Below, in pieces: positions 39,770 through 49,912 of a stretch of DNA of 64,000 nt; positions within the stretch are counted from its first letter, which is position 1, and every line of letters begins with the position of its first letter. This stretch comes from Aurantiochytrium sp. KH105 (Eukaryota > Sar > Bigyra > Thraustochytrida > Thraustochytriidae). A program made the translations under genes and the position numbers. The notes beneath the pieces are model-generated. The model saw nothing but the letters and a program-made list of their open reading frames with translations. It was not told where the DNA came from and searched no databases. The stretch lies in contig BGKB01000073.1 in NCBI GenBank assembly GCA_003116975.1, positions 124,001 through 188,000 on the forward strand. The letters are read 5' to 3'.

Positions 39770-40827
39770 ATGTCGCCGAAAACCACGCGCGCGGCGAGGC
39801 CGTTCCCGTGCACGGATGCGGAGCGGCCGCTCACGTCAAGGCCCTTTTGCGGCTTGCTCGTGCCGCCTGATGTTTTCGCCAAATCTGTGATGAACCCGGA
39901 CCTCTTTGGCGAGCGGCAAGTCGCAACTCGCGACCCAACGCGTTGGCCGTGCTGGCTGTGCGAAACGAAGAACAAAACGGGCACGTACGAGTGCACACGC
40001 TGCGGCAGATCGCGCGTGCCAGATTGGCTCGAGCTTGCGTCAGGCGATACGATCGCCATGGGTAATTTGGTCAAGCTCTGGCGCAACAAGCAACTCTTCG
40101 TTGCTATTGTGACACGCATTGACTACCTACACAAGACGCTTATGTTGCATGCTGTCAAGCTAAAGCGCAGCGAGACAGACGAGGAAACAAAGATCAGTGA
40201 TAGTACGGCAATCCCAAGCCAAGCGATTGGTACCCCTCAGGTGCTTTCGGTGCCCTGCAACGAGGTTGAGGCCGGCAAAGTCACTCTTGTCTGGGGCGCC
40301 AACAGGAATGATGATGACGACCTTCCTCTTGCACTGACCATGTGCGAGTATCTCTTGTGCGGAGAATGCGGCAGTAAGTTTGACTATCTTTTCCTTTCTT
40401 CTCTTCGTCGTTTCCCTTATGGCAAATTCTTGTAATGACGGAAATGCCCTGAGACTTGATGCAAGAGGATGTGATGAGGGTGCTGACGATGACGTAACAA
40501 CGCGCAATATCCGCTCGCGGAAATACAGACGTGAGTAAGCTCGACAATGGCCGAGCAGCTCTTGACTCGGACGCTGTTCGGGAAGACAAGCGGGGTCGGC
40601 TTCGTATGCTTCGCGAAGAGGTCGCGCAGCTTGACAATCAGGCTCGCTATCTCGGCCGCAAGTGGCGTGAAACCAAAACAGGCTATGACGCTCTGGCGGC
40701 GTGCAACGAAGAGCTCGCCGCAAAAAAATCTGCCGTCGAGGCTCTTTCCAGCGAACTTGCCCCCTTGCAGCTATGGTGCACCTTTTGCGGCTGGGAGTGG
40801 CCGGCCTCGCGTCCCTTTGCAATATGA
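39770..40827 (+). CDS. RanBP2-type zinc-finger protein with CxxC-coil-CxxC module; two exons
   Basis: 300 aa from exons 39770-40373 and 40529-40827. A RanBP2-type finger WPCWLC...ECTRC (C62, C65, C76, C79) should bind RNA or ubiquitin. A strand-rich stretch follows. Exon 1 ends in a CxxC (C197, C200) and exon 2 encodes a charged helix (REEVAQLDNQARYLGRKW...) closing with another CxxC (C285, C288). The two pairs could form one zinc site at the base of a helical hairpin. The ATG at 39770 is chosen because the frame upstream has only a TTG. The intron joins in phase 1 and gives an exact open frame. Function unknown; it ends 271 bp before the MaoC-like gene on the same strand. Confidence 0.65.
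40374..40528 (+). other. Predicted 155-nt intron, phase 1
   Basis: Donor GCA|GTAAGT at 40373/40374 and acceptor ATACAG|AC at 40528/40529. Without splicing, exon 1 runs into a stop after 20 codons of unrelated sequence. With splicing, the frame continues into a helix and second CxxC. It is the only intron I could place in this window. Confidence 0.65.
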
Positions 40828-41098
40828 AGACTCGGCAACTGGCGCCTCCAAAGTCTTTACACGATCTCGGATATGTCCGCCCCGCCGAGACCCATACTAC
40901 TACTTGAACGTACCTCGTGGCAGGAGGCAGATCGCGAATGAACGAACAGAAGCGAGGGACGGAAAACACGGGTTGGTTGGCGCACTCCGCGCTTCCACGG
41001 CTGGCCTCCACGGCTGGCCTCCCGGCGACGTGCGACGCAAGGCTGCGTCTGCGCGCAAGAGAGCAGCTTCGGAAGTCCGAATCGGGGAGGCAGCGGCC

Positions 41099-42046
41099 AT
41101 GCCGCTCTTTGAGAGCGCGCAGGGCCAACCCCTAGCCGGGCTCAAGACCGTGGAGACGGAGCTGTCGCCTGTGTGGACGATGAACTTTGCTGCTTCTTGC
41201 GACGACGTAGCCGACGCCTTCATGGACACCACGGACGACCGCACGCCGCTCGTGCACCCCGTCTTCATGCCGGCTTGCGTGGAGGTCGTCAGCGCCTTTG
41301 CGAGTCTCTATGCCGCCGGAGTGACCAAGGAGGAGATCACCAAGCACACTTTTCTTCATCATTTTTGCGACACCACCTTTAAGAGACCCATGCTCGCAAG
41401 CGGCCAAGTGCGCACCGAGACTGCCCTCGTACGCGTCGAGCAAAAACGCAAGGGTGTCTTTACCGGTACCAAATTCTCGCATTATGACGCAGACAATATT
41501 CTCATCAGTACAGGGTATTTTGGAGGTGTCGTGGACGGTTTACAGGGCGCTGATGCTGCCAAAGCAACGACTGTCGCCGAGGTACCAGGACGCATCGATT
41601 TCCCGCCCGCCGACGCGTTCGATGAGACCGAAATCATTGATATTCCGCCAACTGCAGCCCACATCTTTGATGCCTGCATTCGCAACCCGCGCAAGCTCAA
41701 ATCTAAAAACTCCGATATCAACGTGCACACAAGCATTGGCTTTGCCAAGAAGGCTGGTCTTCAGGCGCGCACCATGAATGGTCTTGGCGTGCTGGGCCGG
41801 GTCGTGAGCCTTCTCCTCAAGACGCGTTGCAATGATGACCCAACACTATTGAGGCGTATGTGCTGCACCTTTTCCTCGCCTCTTTTCCTGCGCAAAGAGG
41901 TGGTGCCTCTTCTTGTAAGGATTGCTGATCGTGTGACCAAGGAACACGGTCGCGTCATTTTCTTTCAAGTCTTTATCAAGTCCAACATGCAGAAGATTCT
42001 CAGCAATGGGGCGCTCATTCTCCGGGGAAATGAAAGCCGGCTATGA
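41099..42046 (+). CDS. MaoC-like hot-dog hydratase/dehydratase
   Basis: 315 aa from the ATG at 41099 (context GGCCATGC). MaoC-type enzymes hydrate trans-2-enoyl thioesters in beta-oxidation or act as dehydratases in fatty-acid or polyketide synthesis. The signature is SDINVHTSIGFAKKAGL (D206, N208, H210), matching the catalytic Asp-x-Asn-x-x-His segment, then a hot-dog helix RTMNGLGVLGRVV; the His of the usual HGL is Asn here. The first half (VHPVFMPACVEVVSAFASLYA, TGTKFSHYD) fits a second, degenerate hot-dog repeat as in the double-hot-dog type. The reading frame is open for some 180 further codons upstream, but that region is the coding part of the preceding gene and its leader. No peroxisomal SKL; the C-terminus is ESRL. 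Confidence 0.75.
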   Translation: MPLFESAQGQPLAGLKTVETELSPVWTMNFAASCDDVADAFMDTTDDRTPLVHPVFMPACVEVVSAFASLYAAGVTKEEITKHTFLHHFCDTTFKRPMLASGQVRTETALVRVEQKRKGVFTGTKFSHYDADNILISTGYFGGVVDGLQGADAAKATTVAEVPGRIDFPPADAFDETEIIDIPPTAAHIFDACIRNPRKLKSKNSDINVHTSIGFAKKAGLQARTMNGLGVLGRVVSLLLKTRCNDDPTLLRRMCCTFSSPLFLRKEVVPLLVRIADRVTKEHGRVIFFQVFIKSNMQKILSNGALILRGNESRL

Positions 42047-42209
42047 TAATAAAAACCAGTGAAGTTTCTAATTATAACAAAAAAAGGCTTGGAGCTGAGA
42101 CTCGAAGAGCTCGAGAAGCAAATTCCTTTCCGCAAGAAATGATTCTCATCACAAGGGGTAAAACTAATTTTGCATTATCCATCGCATCGAATCTGCTGAC
42201 GCAGGTTTC

Positions 42210-45200
42210 TTACTTGTGCCGCGTCGTAAGCATGAGACATTCGTCGTTCTGACCATTAACGTCATTGACAAAGATGAGGACCTGACGCGAAGTGCACTCG
42301 TGTACCGCTGCGAACCACAAACGAATGTATGCCTTCGACTTTGGCGGGATCTCGAGCTGAGGGTCCTTTGCTCGCGCGTAAGCTGGATCACTCGTTCGGA
42401 TGTGAAAGATCCGAGGCTCGCTCCATGGATTAACATAGGCAATTTTCTTGTGCGAGGCGTGATGCAAAGGCAAGTCCACATCAAAGGTTTTGGACACGTC
42501 AGGAAGCGCGGCAGACGCCTTGACGAGCCAGGCGCTTACGAGCTCGCCCGAGTCTAGATCCACCATGTGTACACGAACCTCACGCGTGCGACCATGCGGC
42601 GTCTCAACAAGAGGCTGGTGCACGAGCTCAATGCGGTTGAAGGCACCTGCAACGAGCTGAAAGGGATCAGCTGGATGCAGTCGTGTCTCACCGGGATTGG
42701 ACGTAAAGCACTGCACGCGACGTGAGAAATGGTCGCCTTTGACGATAAGCTCACTGCTCGACGACTGACCCACCACACCATGAAAGTTGACGCGGAGCAT
42801 AGGTTGGACGGAGACATGCCACACCGCTTCCACTCTTGCATGGAAGGCGTCTTTGTAGAGAACCACAAAAAAGTCGCTGCCCGATTCACTTTCGCGGTGC
42901 TTGATCGATACCGCATTGTCCTTCCATTGCACAGCAACGTCTGGGTTGCCGCAGTACACGAATCGCTCACTGTCTACAGCCCCGGTGCACAGGCGCACAT
43001 GGGCTTTTGCGAATTCTCCTGAGCCAGCATGGAGTTCGATCGATCGATGAACAACAAACGGGCGAGGCTTGATGTGCACTTGAACTTCGAGAATTGCACT
43101 GGCGTGCCGCATGCTGATGAAACGCACAAGAATTGTCCTTTCACGAATGCTGCCTCGCTGATCGCGACCTGGTTGCCCAGATGCAAAGCTCACAAAAGAA
43201 AAGGGCACCGCCACGGCCTCGCCACCCGCGAGACTTAACTCCAAAGAGTCTGTTGTGATCATTTCGCTTTCCACTGGGTAAAACTTTTCGGGTTTGTGCG
43301 CTGCAGGCACAGACTCCCGATAGTACCGCCACTCCACGCCATCTGTCAAGCATCGAAGCTCCGGATCCTCGTACTTGATCTGGATCGCCTCCTCGTGGGG
43401 AAATGGGTTGGCAAGTTCGATCTCAAAGTAGCTTGCGCTCGCATAGCATGGGTGCAAGGTTACTTCCCTGGTCATGTTCGTGCGAAGTAGGCTCCCTACA
43501 ACGTCACGCTTGTGGCCTTCGCGGAAGCGCCTCACAAGCTGTAGCTCGGATGCTTGGCGAGCAAAAGCATCACCAAGATCCTCGTCCTCAAGTCCTAGAT
43601 CGTTGTACATGCCGGATTTGCTTGAGCGGATCATCCGTGCCTCGCGAAGTTTCTCAATCCTACTCTGCTGACGGCTGCTAAACGCATCACGGACAATGTT
43701 GCGGCCCTTTTCACCGCCCTGCTCGAGGATCGAAAACCCGAGATCAACAACGAGGCGTCGCATTTGTGACACGCTTACCTTGCCGAGCCCCTGCCGGTCA
43801 AGAGACTGTAGCATATCGGCGACATTGAGTCCCTTGTCGTATGCCTTGCTCACTGCTTTGACAAGCTTTTCACGGACGCTGTCCTTTCCAATCCGCTCAT
43901 ACTCGACGCGGCCGTCATCGGTGACGAGGTCGCCCAGGTCTTGAGGCGACATCTCCTCGTCGCCGTCCCATCCACATTCTTCGACAATGCGATTGAATCG
44001 AGAAAGAGAAATCGTTCCGTTGTCTTTCCGGTCATGCTTGCGACACCTTCTTTTGTCGCGCTCTGCGTTGGCCTTCAAAAAGCCTTCCACCGATGCCTCG
44101 TCTTCGTCCTTGTCATCGTCATTGTTCTCACCCCGTGCGCGGCCCGCAGCGTCGAGCGCATCAGCGATAAATTCGCGCAAGGATGCTACAGAGATGGTGT
44201 CGTTGTCCTTTTCATCAAAGTGTTGCAGAACACTTTCGAGATGTTCGGGGCGCAATGCGTCATAGCCCAGTGCGCGGAGGCTTTTGGCAACTTGAGGTGC
44301 TGGAACATGCGTGGACACCTCCGGGTCCTGCAAGAATGAGAACACGCGCTTCACGTGAGCGCGGCCCTTAGCTTGTACAAGCTCACGAAGATGACCCAGC
44401 GCTGCCGAAGCAGTCTCACTCATCTTTGCTGACGAGTCTTGCTTTGCGCTTGGGCCTGCGTCTGCGTCATCTTGGAGAAGAAAGGCAATAAACTCCACGG
44501 TGCTGAGATTGCCGTCATCATCGAGATCCAAGGTTGCATAAAATGCGTCAAGCTCAGTGGTGGAAAACTTGCAGCCGATGCTCTCGAGCCCTTGAGCACA
44601 CTCCTCCCTAGAAATGAGACCGTTCCCATCCTTGTCGAAATGTGCAAAGGTGTCGCGAATATTGACGCCACGTGTCTTGGCCTTTAGCACAATGTCTCGC
44701 ACCTTGTCGATGAGTCCTACGCTCGAGTCCGGGCGAGGGCTTGCTGACGCCGGTGCGCGCAAGAATCCGATAAATTCATCGAGTTCGAGCTCACCGCTGC
44801 CGTCAACGTCGACTTTGGCAATCAATTCTTGGATTTCTTGTGCGGGCGCATCAACGCCAATCTCGCGTAGACCCTCGCGACATTCCGCCGGAGATATGCG
44901 CCCATTGCCGTCTTTATCGAAGTGTGCAAAAACCTCGCGCACGTGCACGCCTCTACGCTCGGATTCAAGCACAATGGATCGAACCTTGTCCAAAAGAGTT
45001 TGCTCTGAAGCAGGAGTAGCAGCAGGAGAAGTAGCAGAACCATTCGAACCTTTGGTGGCGTCTTTGATGCCCTCACGAGCGACGTCGTGCAGAGCACTCG
45101 GGGCACTCGGGGTTCTAGCCTCTGCAAGTGCAACAAAGTCCGTAAGTAAAAGGCCAGTTCCATCGCCATAACGTTTCAGTAGCAAGTCGATATCGGTCTT

Positions 45201-48200
45201 TGACGTCTGGTGAAAATCGAGGCGCTCAAGACCGCGCTTGAGCTCACGCGCCTGGATACGTCCATCCCCGTTGGCATCAAAGTGATGCTGAAAGGCTTCC
45301 TTGTAACTCACGCCGCTTGATGCGCGTGCTTTGCGTAGAACGCGGCGCAACTTGGATTCAAGGTCGCCCACGTGGCTGCCGATAAGATGTTTCAAGAAGC
45401 GTTCGTAATTAACGCGCGTCCCAGCCTCTTGAAAACGCTTGCAAAGCAAGTCGAGCTCCGCATCTGGCACCTTGCTCTCGCTTAAAAACTTGCGCAAGAT
45501 GTCGCCAAAAGTTACCTCTGGAACGCAACCCGAGTGATCGACATCTGCGTTGTTGAAAAGGTGGTAAGTGTCCGGATGACAGAGGGGCTCACAGGCTCGC
45601 AAGGTTGCCCAGACGCGGCTCGTGTCCCTCGCAGCGGTCTCATCGATGCGAAGATAGGAATGTAGAGCGGAAAGCTGAACAAGTCCCGCGTTGCCACGGT
45701 CCAAAGTTCTGGCAAGCCGCCTTAGTTCCCTTTCCGAAAGAGCCCAATCAGATTCCAAGACTGCGCCATTGGCAATCTGCAGGTGAGCCTCGTCCTTGCG
45801 ACGCATGCGGCGATGCGAAGTCGACTGCGCAGCGCGCAACAGGCCTTCGAGCTGGGCATTTGTTTGAGCGAGGGGTCGTGCAATCACCCGATGTCGTGGC
45901 CCACTCCCATCGAGCGCATCCTCGCCGCGCTGTTGACCAAGAGAAACATCCTCGCAACCACGACCGCTGTCGCTGCCGTAGCCTCCAAAGGCTCTATCCA
46001 TATGCCAGCGCGCATCTGCGATCGACGTGGACCCTGCATTGGCGCTGCTGGAGGCCCGCGGAGGTCGACCTCGGCCTCGTAGCCCATGATTCGTGACCAC
46101 GAGTTGCACCTTGCCACGAAGATTACCACGCGCCGCGCCACCCTCGAATAGCTCGATTTCTTGCACACCCGAGGCGCTCGAGGTGTCACTGGGAGCGATT
46201 ACATCGAATTCTCGCGCGATCTTGGTCGATCGTTCGCCCTGGCGCATAATGTCGGCCAGTCGCACAGCAACGAAACCGAGGCTCAAGAGCGAGTCCCCGT
46301 CCCACACCTGCACATGGAGCGTACTTTGCTTAAGGTACTCGGCGAAACGTTTCGGCTCTGCTTCATCCACAAGGGAGCAGTCGACGAGGTAGCGCAGCGC
46401 CTGACTCGGCGAGTTGCGATGCTTGCCGTCACGATCACCGCGCATCAAAATGTATGGCTTTGACAGTCCAGCGGCCGCTGCATCTTCACTATTTCGCGTC
46501 TCGGGCGCGCGGAGACTCATGCGCTCCGTACGAGTGGGAAGCGCGTTGTAAAATTGAAAGGTGAAAAAGACGCTTCGCGGGCGTGCGACTTGAAAGGCGC
46601 CCAAAGCGTGGCGGTAGGCCGCAAATTGAAAGGTAATTTCGCTCGCCTGGAGGCGGTCGCGGAGCTCAATGTCGATGTTCGGTTCGGTCTGGGACGGCGC
46701 CACGACGGTGCGCAGACTGTCAAGCACCCCCATTCGATTCAGCACCGTGCGAGAGGCGCGCGAGAGCTCCATCGGCTTGTTCGCTCCCTTGTTATGGTGA
46801 TCGAGAGGAACTTGCGCAAAGGTCGTGTACGACTGCGTGTTGCCCACAGTCGCGGGCACATTCTCGTCGTGAATACGGAGGTTCAAGGTGCGCGTAAGAA
46901 TGGAGCTGTCCACCTGAGCTGCGAGTGGCGCACGGCCAGCAGCAGCAACTTGGCTGAGTCTGGAGGCCGCTCGTCCCCGGCGAAGGCTCCTCTCATGAGC
47001 CGCACTTGCGCTTCGTCGGCCGCGGCGATCGCGATCTCGTCCTCGCCCGCGGTGACGTTTCTCTCTTCGGCCACGAGGCGAACTCCACTCTTCGTCGGAC
47101 CCGTCGTCATCATCAGAGCTTCTCAAGCTCGAATGCATCGAGGACGCTGATCCAGTGGAAGAATCGTCAGAACGGTCGCGAGGGCTGCTCGACCGACGAC
47201 GGCCTCTCGAGGACGCGCTGCTATTTGCGCTCGAGTGCGATGCGTCGTCAGACTCGTCATCGGATTCGTCGAGCCAATTGTTCTCACGGTGTCCGCGCCT
47301 CGGCGAGCTTTTTGAGATTCCTTCATTGTGTTGGATACGAATCTTTTCTGCCTTGCGTCCAAGATCAATGCCAAGAATTGGCACAATTGAGTCTGGACGC
47401 GTTGGAAGAAAGAGTCCATCGTCCGTGAAAGGGCACTGGAGATCAGAGCGAAGTGGTATCTGAAGCGGACACCGGGTTGATGCATCCTTTGCGCGGATAT
47501 TTGCGAGCACGAGGTTTGGGCCTGCATCATCGGCCCCAAATGGTAGCCAGACACCGCACCCCACTACAATAGGACCCGGCGCATCTTTACGTCTCTCGGG
47601 ATAGAACTCGAGCTGAAAAGCGATTGCAACTTGAGCATCCTTTGGGAAATTGCGCAGTCGAACGGACTGGCTGTGGCAAAGCACCCGGTCATAGTCGGGG
47701 TGGCCTCCGTAGTCAACATCCTTGAGCGGAATCTGGGTCCACCCATTTCGATCAATGACCGCCCTGCCGTTGTGAGGCGCAACCTTGAGAATGAGACGAG
47801 ATTTTTCTTCTTCATCATCTCGACGATTATTGCGCCGACCGTGTCGAGATCCATGCCTCGGTCCATGACGATAGTCTTCCTCGGTGTCAGCCTCGTCTTC
47901 TACGTCGTTGTGCTTGCGTTTGTCCTTGACCATGCTGTCCCCGCGAAGTCGAAGGTACTCTTCAGCCTGCTCTTCCCATTGGGCGGGGAGCAGAATGGCA
48001 ACGCTGTTGATGAATAGATCCATTTCGGAGGCAAACTTGATGCTGGTTGATACCTTGGCTGGAAATATTCCGTCGCGCAATCCTGCGAGTGGCTGTCCAG
48101 GACCAATGAGCTCATTAAGTCGCACAAGGTGCGAGAGCTTGGCGATTTGTGGATCTGCTGAGCATGAATAATTGAGCGCGCATCCAGCGAGCGGCTGAAG

Positions 48201-48833
48201 GGCATCTTCGTGTCGACTTTCGTTGTCCTCGATAAAGAGCAGGGCGCGAGGACTGCCCGAATACATTTTCACCTTTTGCTTGAGGGAAGAAGATTTTGCG
48301 TCGGTTCTTGCAAGTCTAGACGTTGCAGCGAAAAGCGGCAGGCTTGTCCATCCGCAGCCATATTGCCCCAGTATTTCAGCCCCGGACGAGCTTTTTTCCA
48401 CAACGACAACCTCGACCACCGCGAGACATGCTGGATCAGCGATACGTGTGCAGAGAGCGACTTGAAAGTTCGAAAGATCGAGTCTGCTTGCTCGTTTGCT
48501 CGACATTGACTGCGCCGCAGCAAGCGGGCTGACCCACGTGTTACCAAAGAAACTCTGCGAGGTCGTGTGAAAGAGTGACACATGCACGCAGAACTCGAGC
48601 TTCGTCTTGGCGGCGCCTTTACGCTCCTTAAGAAAGGCGGCGGGAAGTTTGAAGCCATCGACGCGTCCAAAGCTAAGGCGCATGCCCGTCTTGTTTTTGA
48701 CACGCCGAACGCCTTGCGCGAGCAAGGGGACCACGAGGCCATTTTGGCGGGCTTTGGCCCATTTGTCAACTCGTGATGCCGACGAAGCTGCCGAAGTTTT
48801 CGAAGGACGCTTGCGCACTGGCGAAGAAGACAT
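42210..48833 (-). CDS. Nephrocystin-4-like protein with internal EF-hand array
   Basis: 2207 aa from the ATG at 48833. NPHP4 is a ciliary transition-zone scaffold. The N-terminus (VSLFHTTSQSFFGNTW) and the C-terminus, with MSP/Ig-like strands ending RLWFAAVHECTSRQVLIFVNDVNGQNDECL, match the ends of animal NPHP4. Between them, at about 1040-1640, is an array of EF-hands that animal NPHP4 lacks: DANGDGRIQARE, DKDGNGRISPAE, DVDGSGELELDE, DKDGNGLISREE, DLDDDGNLSTVE are canonical calcium loops, with further degenerate ones (DEKDNDTIS). Residues about 540-630 are Ser/Arg/Asp-rich. The whole gene lacks introns. Its role would be flagellar gating with calcium sensing, fitting the dynein gene in the same window. 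Family fairly sure; calcium binding inferred. Confidence 0.8.
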   Translation of the reverse strand: MSSSPVRKRPSKTSAASSASRVDKWAKARQNGLVVPLLAQGVRRVKNKTGMRLSFGRVDGFKLPAAFLKERKGAAKTKLEFCVHVSLFHTTSQSFFGNTWVSPLAAAQSMSSKRASRLDLSNFQVALCTRIADPACLAVVEVVVVEKSSSGAEILGQYGCGWTSLPLFAATSRLARTDAKSSSLKQKVKMYSGSPRALLFIEDNESRHEDALQPLAGCALNYSCSADPQIAKLSHLVRLNELIGPGQPLAGLRDGIFPAKVSTSIKFASEMDLFINSVAILLPAQWEEQAEEYLRLRGDSMVKDKRKHNDVEDEADTEEDYRHGPRHGSRHGRRNNRRDDEEEKSRLILKVAPHNGRAVIDRNGWTQIPLKDVDYGGHPDYDRVLCHSQSVRLRNFPKDAQVAIAFQLEFYPERRKDAPGPIVVGCGVWLPFGADDAGPNLVLANIRAKDASTRCPLQIPLRSDLQCPFTDDGLFLPTRPDSIVPILGIDLGRKAEKIRIQHNEGISKSSPRRGHRENNWLDESDDESDDASHSSANSSASSRGRRRSSSPRDRSDDSSTGSASSMHSSLRSSDDDDGSDEEWSSPRGRREKRHRGRGRDRDRRGRRSASAAHERSLRRGRAASRLSQVAAAGRAPLAAQVDSSILTRTLNLRIHDENVPATVGNTQSYTTFAQVPLDHHNKGANKPMELSRASRTVLNRMGVLDSLRTVVAPSQTEPNIDIELRDRLQASEITFQFAAYRHALGAFQVARPRSVFFTFQFYNALPTRTERMSLRAPETRNSEDAAAAGLSKPYILMRGDRDGKHRNSPSQALRYLVDCSLVDEAEPKRFAEYLKQSTLHVQVWDGDSLLSLGFVAVRLADIMRQGERSTKIAREFDVIAPSDTSSASGVQEIELFEGGAARGNLRGKVQLVVTNHGLRGRGRPPRASSSANAGSTSIADARWHMDRAFGGYGSDSGRGCEDVSLGQQRGEDALDGSGPRHRVIARPLAQTNAQLEGLLRAAQSTSHRRMRRKDEAHLQIANGAVLESDWALSERELRRLARTLDRGNAGLVQLSALHSYLRIDETAARDTSRVWATLRACEPLCHPDTYHLFNNADVDHSGCVPEVTFGDILRKFLSESKVPDAELDLLCKRFQEAGTRVNYERFLKHLIGSHVGDLESKLRRVLRKARASSGVSYKEAFQHHFDANGDGRIQARELKRGLERLDFHQTSKTDIDLLLKRYGDGTGLLLTDFVALAEARTPSAPSALHDVAREGIKDATKGSNGSATSPAATPASEQTLLDKVRSIVLESERRGVHVREVFAHFDKDGNGRISPAECREGLREIGVDAPAQEIQELIAKVDVDGSGELELDEFIGFLRAPASASPRPDSSVGLIDKVRDIVLKAKTRGVNIRDTFAHFDKDGNGLISREECAQGLESIGCKFSTTELDAFYATLDLDDDGNLSTVEFIAFLLQDDADAGPSAKQDSSAKMSETASAALGHLRELVQAKGRAHVKRVFSFLQDPEVSTHVPAPQVAKSLRALGYDALRPEHLESVLQHFDEKDNDTISVASLREFIADALDAAGRARGENNDDDKDEDEASVEGFLKANAERDKRRCRKHDRKDNGTISLSRFNRIVEECGWDGDEEMSPQDLGDLVTDDGRVEYERIGKDSVREKLVKAVSKAYDKGLNVADMLQSLDRQGLGKVSVSQMRRLVVDLGFSILEQGGEKGRNIVRDAFSSRQQSRIEKLREARMIRSSKSGMYNDLGLEDEDLGDAFARQASELQLVRRFREGHKRDVVGSLLRTNMTREVTLHPCYASASYFEIELANPFPHEEAIQIKYEDPELRCLTDGVEWRYYRESVPAAHKPEKFYPVESEMITTDSLELSLAGGEAVAVPFSFVSFASGQPGRDQRGSIRERTILVRFISMRHASAILEVQVHIKPRPFVVHRSIELHAGSGEFAKAHVRLCTGAVDSERFVYCGNPDVAVQWKDNAVSIKHRESESGSDFFVVLYKDAFHARVEAVWHVSVQPMLRVNFHGVVGQSSSSELIVKGDHFSRRVQCFTSNPGETRLHPADPFQLVAGAFNRIELVHQPLVETPHGRTREVRVHMVDLDSGELVSAWLVKASAALPDVSKTFDVDLPLHHASHKKIAYVNPWSEPRIFHIRTSDPAYARAKDPQLEIPPKSKAYIRLWFAAVHECTSRQVLIFVNDVNGQNDECLMLTTRHK

Positions 48834-49912
48834 TAGGGGCTCCAATCACTTCTCCTGCGTGAACGACGCGACCCGCTTGAGCCCCTATGCGCGGTGTCGC
48901 TTTGTTGATTTGTCTCGTCCCTTGTCTTCTTCTCCTTGTGCTCGCTTGTCTTGCAGCAAGCAAGACTCTGGCGTCCGGTGGGCTGCAGAGCAACCGCTTT
49001 GCTCTTAGTGCGAGCAGATCAGACAGAGTCTGCCTCGCGTCGCGTGCAGAGTGGGCTTGGCTAGACTTGGCTTGGCTTACTCACCATGTTGCCACAGCAC
49101 GAGACGGAAAAATGTGCAAAAGTACCGTTAGGCCTTTGATTAGGCCTTTTTATTTCTCTCTCTTTTTCTTCCCCTCTCTCATTCTGCACGATGAAGGATT
49201 TTGGGACTTTCAGTGCAGTCGAAGCAGATCGAGATGTCAGGGCATCTTATGATAGTTGCAAGCAATGGTTCGTAGAGGTTTACTTTATTTGATCGTATCT
49301 GTATTTTTTGTCTTTGACGGCAATCATACATACACCTGGACGGGGGAAGGACCAACAGTCCGAAAAGTCGTTGTTACCAATGTCACGTCATCATTGTGAT
49401 GTCTATCTATGCATGCATGATCGCGCCAAGGCGAGCACGAACGAACGCAGCAATTTTCCTTCGCCGAAGTCTCCATCCAATCGATGCCAATAAAAAAAAC
49501 TAGGATCCAGACACATCGGACTCCAGACTCTAGGCTAGTCATTCACTTCCTCCATCGCGCCAGACACGGAGCTCAGCGCGAGCCCTCCTCCATCCGCCTC
49601 GGACCCAGCGCGGCGTCGACGCCAGGCCGCTCGCGTGAACATGCAGTGACCTCGGGCCTCAGGCTCCTGCAAGTTCAAGTTGGGCCAGCCAGTTGCGGCC
49701 CCTTATTGGTCAAAAACCTTTTTTCCCGCGGCAGACCCCGAGCGCGCAGAGCCCGGTCCCGGCAGCGCGAGCGAGCGAGCGACGGACGCCGGTCCGCGCG
49801 CGCGCCCCGAGGCGGCCGAGCCGCGGCCGGTGCTGCGCGCGGCCGGTGCCTGCGCGCGGGCGGCCGGCATCGCGGCGGGCGAGCTCGGAGGCGCGGATCG
49901 GCGTCGCCATCC
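48834..49912. promoter_or_regulatory. Shared divergent upstream region (NPHP4-like / piggyBac-derived)
   Basis: About 1.1 kb between the chosen start codons. AT-richer and T-rich near 49140-49320, then GC-rich towards 49900. The + strand frame is open from an ATG at 49484, so the transposase-like protein could start there, but the translation of 49484-49912 is Arg/Ala-rich without domain signal. Confidence 0.4.

Noticed and set aside
49484-49912. N-terminal extension of the piggyBac-derived protein
   Set aside because: In frame from an ATG, but the translation is Arg/Ala-rich and the base composition is that of a promoter or leader; kept only as an alternative start.
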